Below are positions 23,388-32,486 of a stretch of DNA of 34,538 nt, in pieces. The translations under genes and the position numbers were made by a program. The DNA comes from Anaerolineae bacterium (GTDB lineage Bacteria; Chloroflexota; Anaerolineae; Promineifilales; Promineifilaceae). The DNA is taken from NCBI GenBank assembly GCA_019637635.1, contig JAHBVI010000070.1:1-34538 (forward strand), given 5' to 3'. The stretch's first letter is position 1; every line of letters begins with the position of its first letter. A model generated the notes under the pieces. That model saw only the letters and a program-made list of their open reading frames with translations. It had not been told where the DNA came from and searched no databases.

Positions 23388-24050
23388 ATGGCAACACAGA
23401 CTGAACGCAACAAGGCATTTCAACTAAATAAAGAAGGTTTGGCTTATTATGAAGCCTGGCAGATAGACAAGGCCGTAGACTCTTTTTTGGGGGCCATAAA
23501 AGCCGCGCCGGATAATCCTGATTATCATCTCAATCTGACCCGCGCTTATACACGCGGCGGTCATTATGACCAGGCCATGGAGGCCATGGGGGGCTACCTG
23601 CAAACGGAGACGAATAGTGATGTCGCCGCCCGTTTTGAGCGCCTTTTTTCAACGGCATTGGATGATGTGGAAGTGGCCTTGATTGAGGGCATGAAGAAAC
23701 TGGAGATGCCGCTGGAGCAGATTGGCAAGGGGATGCAGATGTGGTTGGAGTATCGGATTGCCGTGGGGCGACGGCCGTTGCGCACTCCCAAACCGGAACT
23801 CTGGGCCGCCGCCATTGCTTATGCCATTGCCAAAATCAACTTCCTTAAATTGACGCGCACGGATGTCGCCGCCATTTTTAGTGTGACACCACAGTCGCTA
23901 AAAACCAAGTATGACGACATTGTGCATACGCTGGATTTGATGCCTGCCGATTACCGTTACTTCACCGGTGAGGTGAATCCACTGGATAAATTGGTGGAAG
24001 CGGCGCAATTGTTGGAAGAGCTAGACCGGCAGTTTCAGGATGAGGAGTGA
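23388..24050 (+). CDS. TPR protein with C-terminal HTH/cyclin-like (DUF6398-like) domain
   Basis: The N-terminal 75 residues hold two tetratricopeptide repeats (NKEGLAYYEAWQIDKAVDSF and DYHLNLTRAYTRGGHYDQAM). From about residue 120 the protein has a WAAAIAYAIAKINFLKLTRTDVAAIF block followed by SVTPQSLKTKYDDI, which reads like a TFIIB/cyclin-type repeat with a helix-turn-helix and resembles the domain I know as DUF6398. A DNA- or RNA-binding role with a protein-docking TPR is plausible but unproven. No signal or membrane segment is seen. Start ATG 23388 has only a weak ribosome site. It is convergent with the M23 peptidase gene, the gap being filled by a hairpin repeat. Confidence 0.75.
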   Translation: MATQTERNKAFQLNKEGLAYYEAWQIDKAVDSFLGAIKAAPDNPDYHLNLTRAYTRGGHYDQAMEAMGGYLQTETNSDVAARFERLFSTALDDVEVALIEGMKKLEMPLEQIGKGMQMWLEYRIAVGRRPLRTPKPELWAAAIAYAIAKINFLKLTRTDVAAIFSVTPQSLKTKYDDIVHTLDLMPADYRYFTGEVNPLDKLVEAAQLLEELDRQFQDEE

Positions 24051-24052
24051 GT

Positions 24053-24111
24053 CGGTTATCGGTGAACGGTAATCGGTCAACCGATTACCGATTACCGATT
24101 ACCGTTTACGG
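24053..24111. repeat. CGGTAATCGGT hairpin repeat between convergent genes
   Basis: The tract iterates CGGTAATCGG words on the left and CCGATTACCG words on the right. The core arms, CGGTAATCGGT (24067-24077) and ACCGATTACCG (24080-24090), are perfect with a 2-base loop. Located between convergent genes, it may stop transcription from both sides. Related words lie at 26502-26538 and 26649-26677. Confidence 0.85.
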
Positions 24112-24846
24112 GATCAGGTCAAGCGGATTCACATTAGCCTGGATGCGTTTGTCGTAGATGTTGAGGTGGGTGTGGTTGCCGCACTGGACACGGCCATAAC
24201 ATAAATTCCCCAAGAAATCCATCGTATAGCCATTATTCCCTTCCTTGCCCACAACCTGCCCGCCCTTCACCTGGTCGCCAACGGCAACCACATAATCCCC
24301 GTGCAGCATCATCACCGTATACACGTCATTCTCAATGACCAACGTGGTGTTGCCATATTCGTCCACATATAAATTGGTGACAAAACCATTGATGGGTGAC
24401 TTTACCGGCTCGCCTCGCCCGGCGGCCAGGTCAATGGCCAGGTGGCCGTATGATTGCCCATGCGGGCCTTGGGTGATTGTGTAAGTGTCATAGGGGGCGG
24501 TAACGGCCGTTGGGTTTTCCACATACAGCCGGCTCCCCGTGCCGCCGCTGCTAATGGGGGGTGTATGGGCAATTTGCTCCGCTTTGGCCTGCCCGGAAAG
24601 ATGCACGGCCCCACCTATCAGCGCCAAAACGACGACGAACGCCAGCAAAATGACGGCAGGCATACCGGGTGGCGGCGGCGCCAGCCACACCTCGTCAACA
24701 ATATATCCTTCGTCGTCAATCCACACCGTTTCTTCATCGTATTCATACGCTGCGCCGTCGTCCATATCTTCGGGCCAGGCAGGGGGATTCATAACGGCCG
24801 TACCCGTCCCATTGGAGGCGTAAGGATACACAGAATAAGAACGCAT
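24106..24846 (-). CDS. Membrane-anchored M23 (LytM-type) peptidase
   Basis: This 246-residue protein has an acidic cytoplasmic N-terminus (about 25-55, many Asp/Glu/Tyr), one membrane segment (about 63-82) and a C-terminal M23 domain. The metal ligands are visible as HLAID (His135, Asp139) and HTH (His225, His227), with LHG (His182) in between. Known members cleave peptide crosslinks in peptidoglycan or act as scaffolds when ligands are missing; here the ligands appear complete. The domain carries an extra GNLCYGRVQC loop with two Cys that might form a disulfide. It should face the outside. The last codons lie in the CGGTAATCGG repeat. Confidence 0.85.
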   Translation of the reverse strand: MRSYSVYPYASNGTGTAVMNPPAWPEDMDDGAAYEYDEETVWIDDEGYIVDEVWLAPPPPGMPAVILLAFVVVLALIGGAVHLSGQAKAEQIAHTPPISSGGTGSRLYVENPTAVTAPYDTYTITQGPHGQSYGHLAIDLAAGRGEPVKSPINGFVTNLYVDEYGNTTLVIENDVYTVMMLHGDYVVAVGDQVKGGQVVGKEGNNGYTMDFLGNLCYGRVQCGNHTHLNIYDKRIQANVNPLDLIP

Positions 24847-25157
24847 GTTCTAATTCTAACACGTTCATCTGGATAATCAAATGAGAGATTGACAGGGGGA
24901 AGATGCGTGATGTGTGACCAGAGAGGTTTTGCGTATCGCGTTGTCCCCCCCGCAGCCCTGAAGAATCAATCCTTTCCGTTTTTCCTCGCAGGCATTACAA
25001 TGAAGTGGTCTTTCATCAGGAAGTTGTTGAAACCGGCGGCAACGGCCGTACCCATTTCCCAACACAGCTGACACTGAACACAGTGAATGGATGGATTGAT
25101 GGATGAAATTTCATAATTCATCCCTCATCATTCATAATTTTCAAAGGAGGAATCCCC
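24847..25157. other. 311-base gap with AT-rich repeats
   Basis: No gene is seen. The stretch holds the upstream region of the M23 gene, one ACGGCCGT (about 25041), GATGG-type iterations at 25085-25105 and TTCATAATTCATC words at 25105-25140 related to the hairpin at 10553-10609. A strong AAAGGAGG ribosome site at its right end serves the metallophosphoesterase gene. Confidence 0.6.
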
Positions 25158-26507
25158 ATGCTTGTCATTATTAGCGATCTACATTTAACCGATGGCACTA
25201 CCGGCGTCACAATTGGCCCGGCGGCGTTTGAAGATTTCCGCGCCCGGTTGCAAGAGTTGGCTTGTGACGCTTCTTACCGGCCTGATGGGCAATATGAACC
25301 CATCAAAAGCCTGGATCTGCTGCTGCTGGGGGATGTGTTTGACATTATTCGCTCCACCAAATGGACGGCGCAGAAAAAGGGGCAGGCGGGTTATGTACGG
25401 CCGTGGCACGACCCCCAAAGCGCCCTCTTCATTGACAAAATTCGGGAGATCACCCAGGGGATCTTAGACCACAATGTCCTGGCATTTCAGCTATTAAAGG
25501 GACTGAGTAGTGACCATCCGATCACGATTCCTGATCCTGCCGACGGCCGTAAACGAGTTCCCGTTCACACCAACATCTATTACCTCATTGGCAACCACGA
25601 CTGGTTTTTCCACCTGCCCGGCGACGCGCACGAGGCGATTCGCCAGCAAGTGACGCAGGCATTGGGGCTGGCTAACCCGGCCGGGCCATATCCGCATGAC
25701 CCGGCGCAATTCCCCTGGCTCATGGATATATACAAACAGCATGGCGTCTTTGCCCGTCATGGTGACATTTTTGACCCCTTCAATTACGAAGCTAAGCAAG
25801 GGCGTAATGCGGCTACACTCGGTGATGCTTTTGTGGTGGAATTGATCAACCTGTTCCCTCAGGAAGTGCGCGCCCGCATGGGAAATGAACTACCCCCGGA
25901 ACTGCTGGATAACCTGAACGAACTGGCTAATGTACGGCCGTCGCTCCTCGTCCCCGTCTGGATTGATACTGTGCTGCAAAACATGAAGCTCCCCAAGGCA
26001 CAAGTAAACCAGGTGAAAGCGATCTGGGATGAACTGGCCAATGCCTTTCTCAAGCTCGATTTTGTGCGCCAGAAGGATACGATACGGCCGTTTGATGCCG
26101 TAGATGTACTGGAGATTGTGCTCAAGTTATACGACAATGTTTCGCTGGGCACGGCTTCCAAAGTCATTCGCTTCATCGAGGATAAGCTGTGGGGCGGCGA
26201 ATCTTCATTTGCCCGTCACGCGCTGAATGAACCGGCCTTCAAGGATCGGTGGGCGCGCCACATTATCTATGGGCATACCCATCACTATGAAATTGTGCCG
26301 CTGGACAAGGTCTATGAGGGGTACGAGTCATTCGACCAGATTTACTACAACTCCGGCACCTGGCACGCCGCGCATGAATTGGCCCGCGCCCGCGAAGACC
26401 GTTTTGTTTTCTTCAAAGTGATGACCTTCCTGGCCTTTTTTAAGCCGAACGAACGGAAGGGACGGCCGTTTGAAACCTGGTCGGGCACATTGGGGGCAAA
26501 ACGGTAA
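25158..26507 (+). CDS. Calcineurin-like metallophosphoesterase
   Basis: This 449-residue protein shows the full set of metal-binding motifs of the family: ISDLHL (residues 5-10), LLGDVFD (near 57-63), IGNHDW (near 144-149), a GDIFD block, and YGHTHHYE (near 373-380) followed by NSGTW. The family hydrolyses phosphomono- or diesters with a two-metal centre; the large insert between GNHD and GHTH (about 220 residues, mostly helical) is unusual and may define the substrate. No signal peptide. AAAGGAGG eight bases before ATG 25158 is an excellent ribosome site. The stop codon lies inside a CGGTAATCGG repeat at 26502-26538. Substrate unknown. Confidence 0.88.
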   Translation: MLVIISDLHLTDGTTGVTIGPAAFEDFRARLQELACDASYRPDGQYEPIKSLDLLLLGDVFDIIRSTKWTAQKKGQAGYVRPWHDPQSALFIDKIREITQGILDHNVLAFQLLKGLSSDHPITIPDPADGRKRVPVHTNIYYLIGNHDWFFHLPGDAHEAIRQQVTQALGLANPAGPYPHDPAQFPWLMDIYKQHGVFARHGDIFDPFNYEAKQGRNAATLGDAFVVELINLFPQEVRARMGNELPPELLDNLNELANVRPSLLVPVWIDTVLQNMKLPKAQVNQVKAIWDELANAFLKLDFVRQKDTIRPFDAVDVLEIVLKLYDNVSLGTASKVIRFIEDKLWGGESSFARHALNEPAFKDRWARHIIYGHTHHYEIVPLDKVYEGYESFDQIYYNSGTWHAAHELARAREDRFVFFKVMTFLAFFKPNERKGRPFETWSGTLGAKR

Positions 26508-26538
26508 TCGGTTATCGGTAAACGGTAAACGGTTAGCG
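26502..26538. repeat. CGGTAATCGGTTATCGG repeat containing the phosphoesterase stop codon
   Basis: Short CGGTAAWCGG-type words are iterated here; the TAA stop of the phosphoesterase gene is part of the first unit. A sister tract of GGATAACGG words lies at 26649-26677. Confidence 0.75.
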
Positions 26539-26648
26539 GCATGATGGTTGGGTTAAGGGGGGAGCAATTTGTTGTTTTTAGCGCAAAAATGATTACTATT
26601 CGCCTGCATTATTGACAGAAGGTTTCACGGCCGTTGGCCCCGATCATC

Positions 26649-26677
26649 GTTTACGGATAACGGATAACGGATTACGG
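26649..26677. repeat. TTACGGATAACGG repeat
   Basis: Three to four units of ACGGATAACGGAT-type words precede the small 47-codon gene. They are near-complementary in word content to the 26502-26538 tract, so a long-range hairpin across about 110 bases is possible. Confidence 0.6.
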
Positions 26678-26707
26678 TCGCCCAGGCCGAAAACCACTGG
26701 AGGACAT

Positions 26708-26851
26708 ATGTCTGACGAAAATAGTTTTGACTACACATTGAATAGCCTGATGCCCCTAAAGCTCAACCGGGCACACCGGTTTGCGCTGGCCTTGCAGCGT
26801 CTGATCAACCTGCAAGAGTATAACCCCATGGGAGGTGACCGCGATGGTTGA
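26708..26851 (+). CDS. Small protein of unknown function upstream of the SET-like genes
   Basis: A 47-residue product, MSDENSFDYTL at its start and PMGGDRDG at its end, with one helical stretch (RAHRFALALQRLINL). It has a strong GGAGG ribosome site before ATG 26708, and its end overlaps the start of the next frame by eight bases, so it would be translationally coupled to it. No family is recognised. The good initiation signal and overlap argue that it is real. Confidence 0.55.
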   Translation: MSDENSFDYTLNSLMPLKLNRAHRFALALQRLINLQEYNPMGGDRDG

Positions 26852-27212
26852 CGTCTCTACTTATTATTCCATCACCCATTGGACAGCACCCCAACTGTCC
26901 TCTCACCCGGTAAATGAAAGGGGCGGTCATGGCGCGTTTGCCAATGCCCCCATTGCCACCGGAGAAGTTGGAGCGACCGGGGGGGGCGAAATTGGTACCG
27001 TGGAGCAATTAGCTCAATATCCCCGCTTTATTCAAACCCACAGCCTACAAATCGAAGAAAACAACGGGCAGTTGCCCTTATTGCAAGAACGATACGCGGG
27101 CCATTTCTCGCCCTACTTGCAAAGGCGCATTGACCGGTGGCGACAGAAGCAGTTTGCTACAAGTCGGCCGGCCGTTAACGGCCGTGCCTCCACCACCCAC
27201 CTGACGTCATAA
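26844..27212 (+). pseudogene. SET-domain paralog lacking its catalytic core
   Basis: The 122-residue frame aligns with both ends of the intact SET protein at 27351-27923. Its first part (THWTAPQLSSHP, GAFANAPIATGEV, EQLAQ, HSLQIEE) matches the N-terminal third. It then jumps to LPLLQERYAGHFSPYLQRRIDRWR, which matches the C-terminal tail. The segment with NHSCEPN, ELCFDY and the Cys-rich post-SET motif, about 75-80 residues, is missing. The frame stays open and has a GGGAGGTGA ribosome site before ATG 26844, so the protein may still be made. As an enzyme it must be dead; it could act as a partner or decoy of the intact copy, or be decaying. Confidence 0.65.
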
Positions 27213-27350
27213 ACCACATCCTTTTTACAGCCAGCCTCATGCCGTGGCTGTTTTGTGTTGCCGCCTGCAAGTTACGGCAGCCCTTTATTTTCTGTGTGCT
27301 GTCGGGCGATTTTCTTAACCGCCCCACAATAAAAATAAGGAGACAAAAAG

Positions 27351-27923
27351 ATGGAAAAACGATTCACACACTGGGTATCACCCAAATTGGAAGCACGGCC
27401 CAATCCAGCCAAAGGAGTTTGGGGCATTTATGCCAACACGTTCATTCCCAAAGGGGAACTGGTCATTTGTTGGGGCGGTGACGTGGTCACCGGTGCGCAA
27501 TTAGCCCAACTTTCATACCGCGAACAGGAACACAGCATCCAGATTGAAGATGACCTGTACCAGGTTCCCGTTCGTGAACCAGAGCCGGGCGACTACGCCA
27601 ACCATTCTTGTGAGCCAAATGCCGGCCTCAGCAGTTCCATTACCCTGGTGACGCTGCGCGACATCTGGCCCGGCGAAGAACTGTGCTTCGACTATGCCAT
27701 GAGTGATAGTACCCCGTATTGTGAATTTACCTGCGGTTGTGGCACGCCCTCTTGCCGGGGGCAGATCACCGGCAACGACTGGATGCTGCCCGAACTGCAA
27801 GCCCGGTACGATGGCTACTTCTCCCCTTACTTGCAGCGGCGTATTGACCGGATGCGCCTGGAGCGTATGAGCCAGATGGCCGAAGTAGAGGTAGAAGTGC
27901 GGCACACGGCCGTGCGCCGTTGA
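27351..27923 (+). CDS. SET-domain protein (lysine methyltransferase fold)
   Basis: This 190-residue protein has a compact SET domain: GVWGIYANTFIPKGELV near 22-38, the S-adenosylmethionine and pseudoknot motifs NHSCEPN (84-90) and ELCFDY (110-115), and a post-SET zinc-type cluster with Cys124, Cys128, Cys130 and Cys135. Bacterial SET proteins methylate lysines of chromatin-like or other proteins in the few cases studied; the target here is unknown. The C-terminal FSPYLQRRIDRMR helix is shared with the core-deleted paralog at 26844-27212. AGGAG lies 10 bases before ATG 27351. A 16-base perfect hairpin follows the stop. Origin by transfer from eukaryotes or phages is possible but not shown. Confidence 0.87.
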   Translation: MEKRFTHWVSPKLEARPNPAKGVWGIYANTFIPKGELVICWGGDVVTGAQLAQLSYREQEHSIQIEDDLYQVPVREPEPGDYANHSCEPNAGLSSSITLVTLRDIWPGEELCFDYAMSDSTPYCEFTCGCGTPSCRGQITGNDWMLPELQARYDGYFSPYLQRRIDRMRLERMSQMAEVEVEVRHTAVRR

Positions 27924-27934
27924 TGAACCTTTTC

Positions 27935-27968
27935 AGACCCTAAGGGTTTTCCAAAACCCTTAGGGTCT
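27935..27968 (+). terminator. Perfect hairpin after the SET gene
   Basis: Arms AGACCCTAAGGGTTTT (27935-27950) and its exact complement (27953-27968) are separated by CC, 12 bases after the SET stop. The stem contains the A/T run rather than being followed by one, so it may act as a terminator in either direction or be one copy of a dispersed palindrome. Confidence 0.65.
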
Positions 27969-28169
27969 ACATATACCTGCCTTCCCCAGTCCCGCCATTC
28001 TAACCCTTCGCCTATAGCGAAAAAATTTGCTAAACTCATTTTCTGATGGTATGACAGTCTGGGTAACCCCTGATCTTGTCTATTTCCCATTCAGCGTTTA
28101 GTCCATTCCCAATCAGCTATTCTCTTAAATGATGTGTGCTTTAAGATATTGGCGAAGGGCACATGTGTC

Positions 28170-31100
28170 ATGCCGCACAAAAATGAAGATAAATCCAACA
28201 CCACCCGGCCAACAATTGGTTTGTTCATAGAAAGTACCTCAGACTTAGGGCATGGGTATCATCCGGGCATATTGGCCGGGGCGCGCGCCGCCGCTGCCGC
28301 CCATGATGCCAACCTGCTCTGTTTCGTTGGCGGCTCATTGGCCGGCTTGCCGGATGCGCCCTTTGACAAGCAACGTAACATTCTATACCGGCTCGCTTCC
28401 GCAGATAAGTTAGACGGTTTGCTCATGATTAGCGCCATCGGTAACTTTGTCCCGACCCAAGAGCTAAACCGTCTTTATGAACATTTCCACCCATTACCAG
28501 CAGTGAGCATTGGCGCCCCTATCCAGGGGACGCTGAACATCCAGGTAGACCATCAACGGGGACTGTATGATCTCCTGATACACCTTATTGAGGAACATCA
28601 CCATCGTCGAATTGCTTTTGTGGCCGGGCCGGAAGAAAGCCTGGATGCCCAACTTCGGTATCAAGTTTACCGAGATGTCTTGAACCAATATGATATTCCT
28701 TTTGACCCGGCGTTGGTGGCGCCGGGGCATTTTCAGTTTCATTCAGGCGTGGCCGCTGTCCGGCTGCTGCTCGATGAACGCCGGGTGGATTTTGATGTTG
28801 TGGTGGCGGCCAATGACCACATGGCTATTGGGGCGATGGAGGAGTTACAGCGCCGGGGATTTATAACACCTTATGATGTGGCTGTCGTTGGCGTTGACGA
28901 TATTCAGCAGGCCTGGAATGTTGTGCCGCCGTTGACCACCGTGCGCCAACCACTGCACCAGATGGGGGCAGAAGCGGTTCGCATGTTATTAGCCAGGTTG
29001 GCCGGTGATACCGTCCCTGAAGTCAGGGTACTCCCGGCTGAGTTGGTGATACGTCGCTCTTGTGGCTGCTTGAAGACGGCGGAACTGCCGATAAACCTGT
29101 CACCCGTTCATAAACCGGGTATGTCGTGGGAAGAACATTGGCGAGTTAACCGGGAGTTGGTTGAATCGGCGCTGGTGCAGGTCGTTGATTTCTCTGATCT
29201 GAACGGCCGTGAAGCGGCGGCACAATTGGTGGCTGCATTGGCCGATGAGGTAGCGGGGGTGGCGGACGGCCGTTTCCTCCCCCTGGTTGACCGATTTTTA
29301 CAGATGGTGATGCGCGCCGGGGGAGATATACTTTCCTGGCAGCGTTTGGTTGCGGTTTTGCGTGGTTATGCTTTACCCCATCTGGCGTCGAGTGATTTAT
29401 CCTGGCGGTTGGAGTCGTTGTTACATGAAACGCAGCTGTTTATCGCCGGGGAGCTAAGAAAGGCGGAGGCCCAACGAAATCTGCAAAAAGAGCGCCAAAA
29501 TTGGATGCTGCATGAGATTGGGCAGTCGTTGATCACCGCCTTTGATCGCGCCGGGTTAATGGATACGATTGTGGAAAGTATCCCCCGCCTGGGCATACCC
29601 ACTTGTGCCCTTGTTTTATATGACCAGGCACGGCCGTATGCCCATTCCCACTCCCTGCCGGAAGAGTCCCGATTAGTAGCCGCCTACAACGAAAACGGCC
29701 GTTTGCCCCTGCCGCCGGATGGGCAACCATTTCTAACCGGCCAGTTCTTGCCACCAGGTGTTTTGCCGGGAAATAGACCATGCACCCTGCTCGTCGAACC
29801 GCTCTATTTTCGGGAAGAGCAATTGGGGTATGTGCTGCTGGAAATGGGGCCAAAAGACGGCAACGTCTATGAGTTGCTGCGGGCACAACTGTCCAATGCC
29901 ATCAAGGGGACGCTGCTCTTGCAGGCGCACCGGCAGGCCGAAGCCGCCTTGCGCCATCATCGGGATCATCTGGATGAACTGGTACAGGAACGCACCGCTA
30001 AACTGGCCGAGGTTAATGCCCATTTACAGCAGGAAGTGTGGGAACGCCAAAACATGGAAGCCGCTTTACGCGAAAGCGAAGAAAATCTGGCGGCCACCCT
30101 GCATTCCATTGGCGATGCCGTCATTGCCACCGACACCCAGAGCCGCATTACGCGCATGAACCCCGTTGCCGAAAAATTGACCGGCTGGACATTTGCTGAA
30201 GCCAAGGGGTGGCCCCTGGCAGAGGTGTTTCACATTAAGCATGCGCAAACGGGGGTCACGGCCGTAGACCCCGTACAACGTGTCTTAACCAGTGGCGAAA
30301 TTGTCGGGTTGGCCAACCACACCATGCTCATTGCCAGAGACAAGACCACCTATCAAATCGCCGATTCCGCCGCTCCCATTCGGGATAACAACCTGGCCAT
30401 CACCGGCGTCGTCCTGGTTTTTCGTGATGTATCTGCTGAATATCGGGTGCAGCAAGCCATCCAAGCCCAAGAAGCGCAACTGCGCACCGTCATCGAAGCG
30501 ATTCCCGACCTGGTCTGGCTGAAAGACCCAAATGGCGTCTTTTTGATCTGCAATTCTAAAGTGGAACGCCTGTTTGGGGTCAAAGAGTCAGAAATAGCCG
30601 GTAAAACGGATTATGATTTTACAGACAAACCAATAGCTGATGCGTTCCGGCAAACGGACCTGGCGGCCATAACTGCCGGCCGATCCATCATCTTTGAAGA
30701 AGAAGTCACCTATGCCGACGACGGGCACCGGGAACTGATAGAAACCATTAAGACGCCCATGTATGACCCCCAGGGGAACCTGATCGGCGTATTAGGCATT
30801 GCCCGCGATATTTCCGAACGCAAACGCACCGAAGCGGAACTCCGAGAATCCAGACAAATGCTGAGCAACGTACTCGATACCATCCCGGTGCGCGTCTTCT
30901 GGAAAGATCGGCAGGGGGTCTTTTTAGGCTGCAATCGGTTGTTCGCTCAAGACGTGGGCAAGAATGACCCGCAGGAAGTGATTGGAATAGATGACTATGC
31001 TCTAAGCTCGGTAGCGCAGGCCGATCTGTACCGCCGCGATGATCAATATGTTATTGAAAGTGAGCAGCCCAAAATCAACTATGAGGAACCACAAACGACG

Positions 31101-32357
31101 GCCGAAGGAACGCTGGCCTGGCTGAACACGTCCAAAATCCCGCTGCGCAATAGCAGTGGCGAAATCATTGGCGTATTGGGCACCTATGAAGATATTACCG
31201 CGCGCAAACGGGCGCAGAAACTCTTGCAAGAAAGTAATGAACGTCTCCAACTGGCCTTACAAGCGGCCTCGATGGGTACGTGGGAATGGGATGTCGTCAA
31301 TGATCGTTTTGTTTGGTCGCCGGAGATGTTCAACGTCTATGGTGTCGAAGAAGGCGAGTTTGGGGGAACTTATGCCGATTACCTGGCGTTTATGGCCGCT
31401 GAAAGCCAGGAGATGGTGGATGCGCAAATGAAGGCTATGTTGCATAACCTTCACCACGCTGCATCTATTCAGTATGAGCATAAACTTATGCGTGGTAATG
31501 GCAAAAGTGGTTGGGTAGAGACCCGCGCCGCCCTGTTTTTGGATGATGAAGAGCGGCCCATGCGCATGATTGGCGTTTGCGCCGATGTAACGGCGCGTAA
31601 GGAAGTGGAAATACAGTTGGAAGCGTACACGGCCGAACTGGAGCGCAGCAATCGTGAATTGCAGGAGTTTGCTTATGTGGCCTCCCATGATTTGCAAGAA
31701 CCTTTAAGGAAAATTCAGGCATTTGGCGACCGGTTGCAGCAAAAATACCAGCCGCTCTTGGACGAAAGAGGGCAAGATTACCTGGACAGGATGCAAAGTG
31801 CAGCGGTGCGTATGCAAACGCTGATAATTGATTTGTTGTCTTTTTCTAGAGTGCGTACACATGGTCAACCATTCAGTCAGGTGAATTTAACCGAGATTGT
31901 GGGCCAGGTCATGCAAGATTTGGAGGTGAAAATTCACGAAGTAGACGCCGCCATTACGGTAGAGCCTCTCCCGGAGATAGAGGCGGATGCTTCCCAAATG
32001 AAACAGCTCTTTCAAAACCTGTTGAGTAACGCCCTTAAGTTTCACCACGCGGAGACGCCGCTGACCATCCACATCCACAGCCGGATAGTGGCGCCGTTTT
32101 GTGAGATCACGGTGGCCGATAATGGCATCGGCTTTGACGAGAAATATAGCGAACGTATTTTTTTGGTGTTTGAACGGCTACACGGCCGTGACAGATACCC
32201 CGGCACCGGCGTCGGTCTGGCCATTTGTCGGCGCATTGTGGAACGGCACGGCGGTTATATCCGCGCCCAAAGCACACCTGCTGCCGGCGCCACATTTATT
32301 GTCGGGCTGCCCATCAGACAGGCCGTGCCCCCAATAGCTGCCCAATCTGCCATCTGA
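28170..32357 (+). CDS. Hybrid sensor: LacI-type ligand-binding domain, PAS repeats and histidine kinase
   Basis: This 1395-residue protein begins without HTH or signal peptide and goes straight into a LacI/PurR-type sugar-binding fold (about 12-305; TIGLFIES, GYHPGILAGA, RIAFVAGPEES, VVAANDHMAIGAMEEL, VAVVGVDDI, ending RRSCGC). A helical region and a GAF-like part (about 430-580) follow, then a coiled coil and four PAS/PAC units (about 630-1130; for example ITRMNPVAEKLTG, VFLICNSKVERLFG, VFLGCNRLFAQDVG). The kinase has the phytochrome-type H-box ASHDLQEPLRKI with His1173, then LLSNALKFH, DNGIGFD and GTGVGLAICRRI. A cytoplasmic, sugar-like ligand should control phosphorylation of an unseen regulator. 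I prefer ATG 28170; GTG 28134 lacks a ribosome site. Confidence 0.88.
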   Translation: MPHKNEDKSNTTRPTIGLFIESTSDLGHGYHPGILAGARAAAAAHDANLLCFVGGSLAGLPDAPFDKQRNILYRLASADKLDGLLMISAIGNFVPTQELNRLYEHFHPLPAVSIGAPIQGTLNIQVDHQRGLYDLLIHLIEEHHHRRIAFVAGPEESLDAQLRYQVYRDVLNQYDIPFDPALVAPGHFQFHSGVAAVRLLLDERRVDFDVVVAANDHMAIGAMEELQRRGFITPYDVAVVGVDDIQQAWNVVPPLTTVRQPLHQMGAEAVRMLLARLAGDTVPEVRVLPAELVIRRSCGCLKTAELPINLSPVHKPGMSWEEHWRVNRELVESALVQVVDFSDLNGREAAAQLVAALADEVAGVADGRFLPLVDRFLQMVMRAGGDILSWQRLVAVLRGYALPHLASSDLSWRLESLLHETQLFIAGELRKAEAQRNLQKERQNWMLHEIGQSLITAFDRAGLMDTIVESIPRLGIPTCALVLYDQARPYAHSHSLPEESRLVAAYNENGRLPLPPDGQPFLTGQFLPPGVLPGNRPCTLLVEPLYFREEQLGYVLLEMGPKDGNVYELLRAQLSNAIKGTLLLQAHRQAEAALRHHRDHLDELVQERTAKLAEVNAHLQQEVWERQNMEAALRESEENLAATLHSIGDAVIATDTQSRITRMNPVAEKLTGWTFAEAKGWPLAEVFHIKHAQTGVTAVDPVQRVLTSGEIVGLANHTMLIARDKTTYQIADSAAPIRDNNLAITGVVLVFRDVSAEYRVQQAIQAQEAQLRTVIEAIPDLVWLKDPNGVFLICNSKVERLFGVKESEIAGKTDYDFTDKPIADAFRQTDLAAITAGRSIIFEEEVTYADDGHRELIETIKTPMYDPQGNLIGVLGIARDISERKRTEAELRESRQMLSNVLDTIPVRVFWKDRQGVFLGCNRLFAQDVGKNDPQEVIGIDDYALSSVAQADLYRRDDQYVIESEQPKINYEEPQTTAEGTLAWLNTSKIPLRNSSGEIIGVLGTYEDITARKRAQKLLQESNERLQLALQAASMGTWEWDVVNDRFVWSPEMFNVYGVEEGEFGGTYADYLAFMAAESQEMVDAQMKAMLHNLHHAASIQYEHKLMRGNGKSGWVETRAALFLDDEERPMRMIGVCADVTARKEVEIQLEAYTAELERSNRELQEFAYVASHDLQEPLRKIQAFGDRLQQKYQPLLDERGQDYLDRMQSAAVRMQTLIIDLLSFSRVRTHGQPFSQVNLTEIVGQVMQDLEVKIHEVDAAITVEPLPEIEADASQMKQLFQNLLSNALKFHHAETPLTIHIHSRIVAPFCEITVADNGIGFDEKYSERIFLVFERLHGRDRYPGTGVGLAICRRIVERHGGYIRAQSTPAAGATFIVGLPIRQAVPPIAAQSAI

Positions 32358-32486
32358 TATTTTGGACAATCTCTCTGTTCTGAAACTCGCCGCCAGAGGC
32401 GAACTTTGCTAAACTTGCCTGTTGACGGCGCAACGGCCGTCCGGTTCACACAACCACTTTCCCACCTGGGTTAAAAAAATCGGTTG

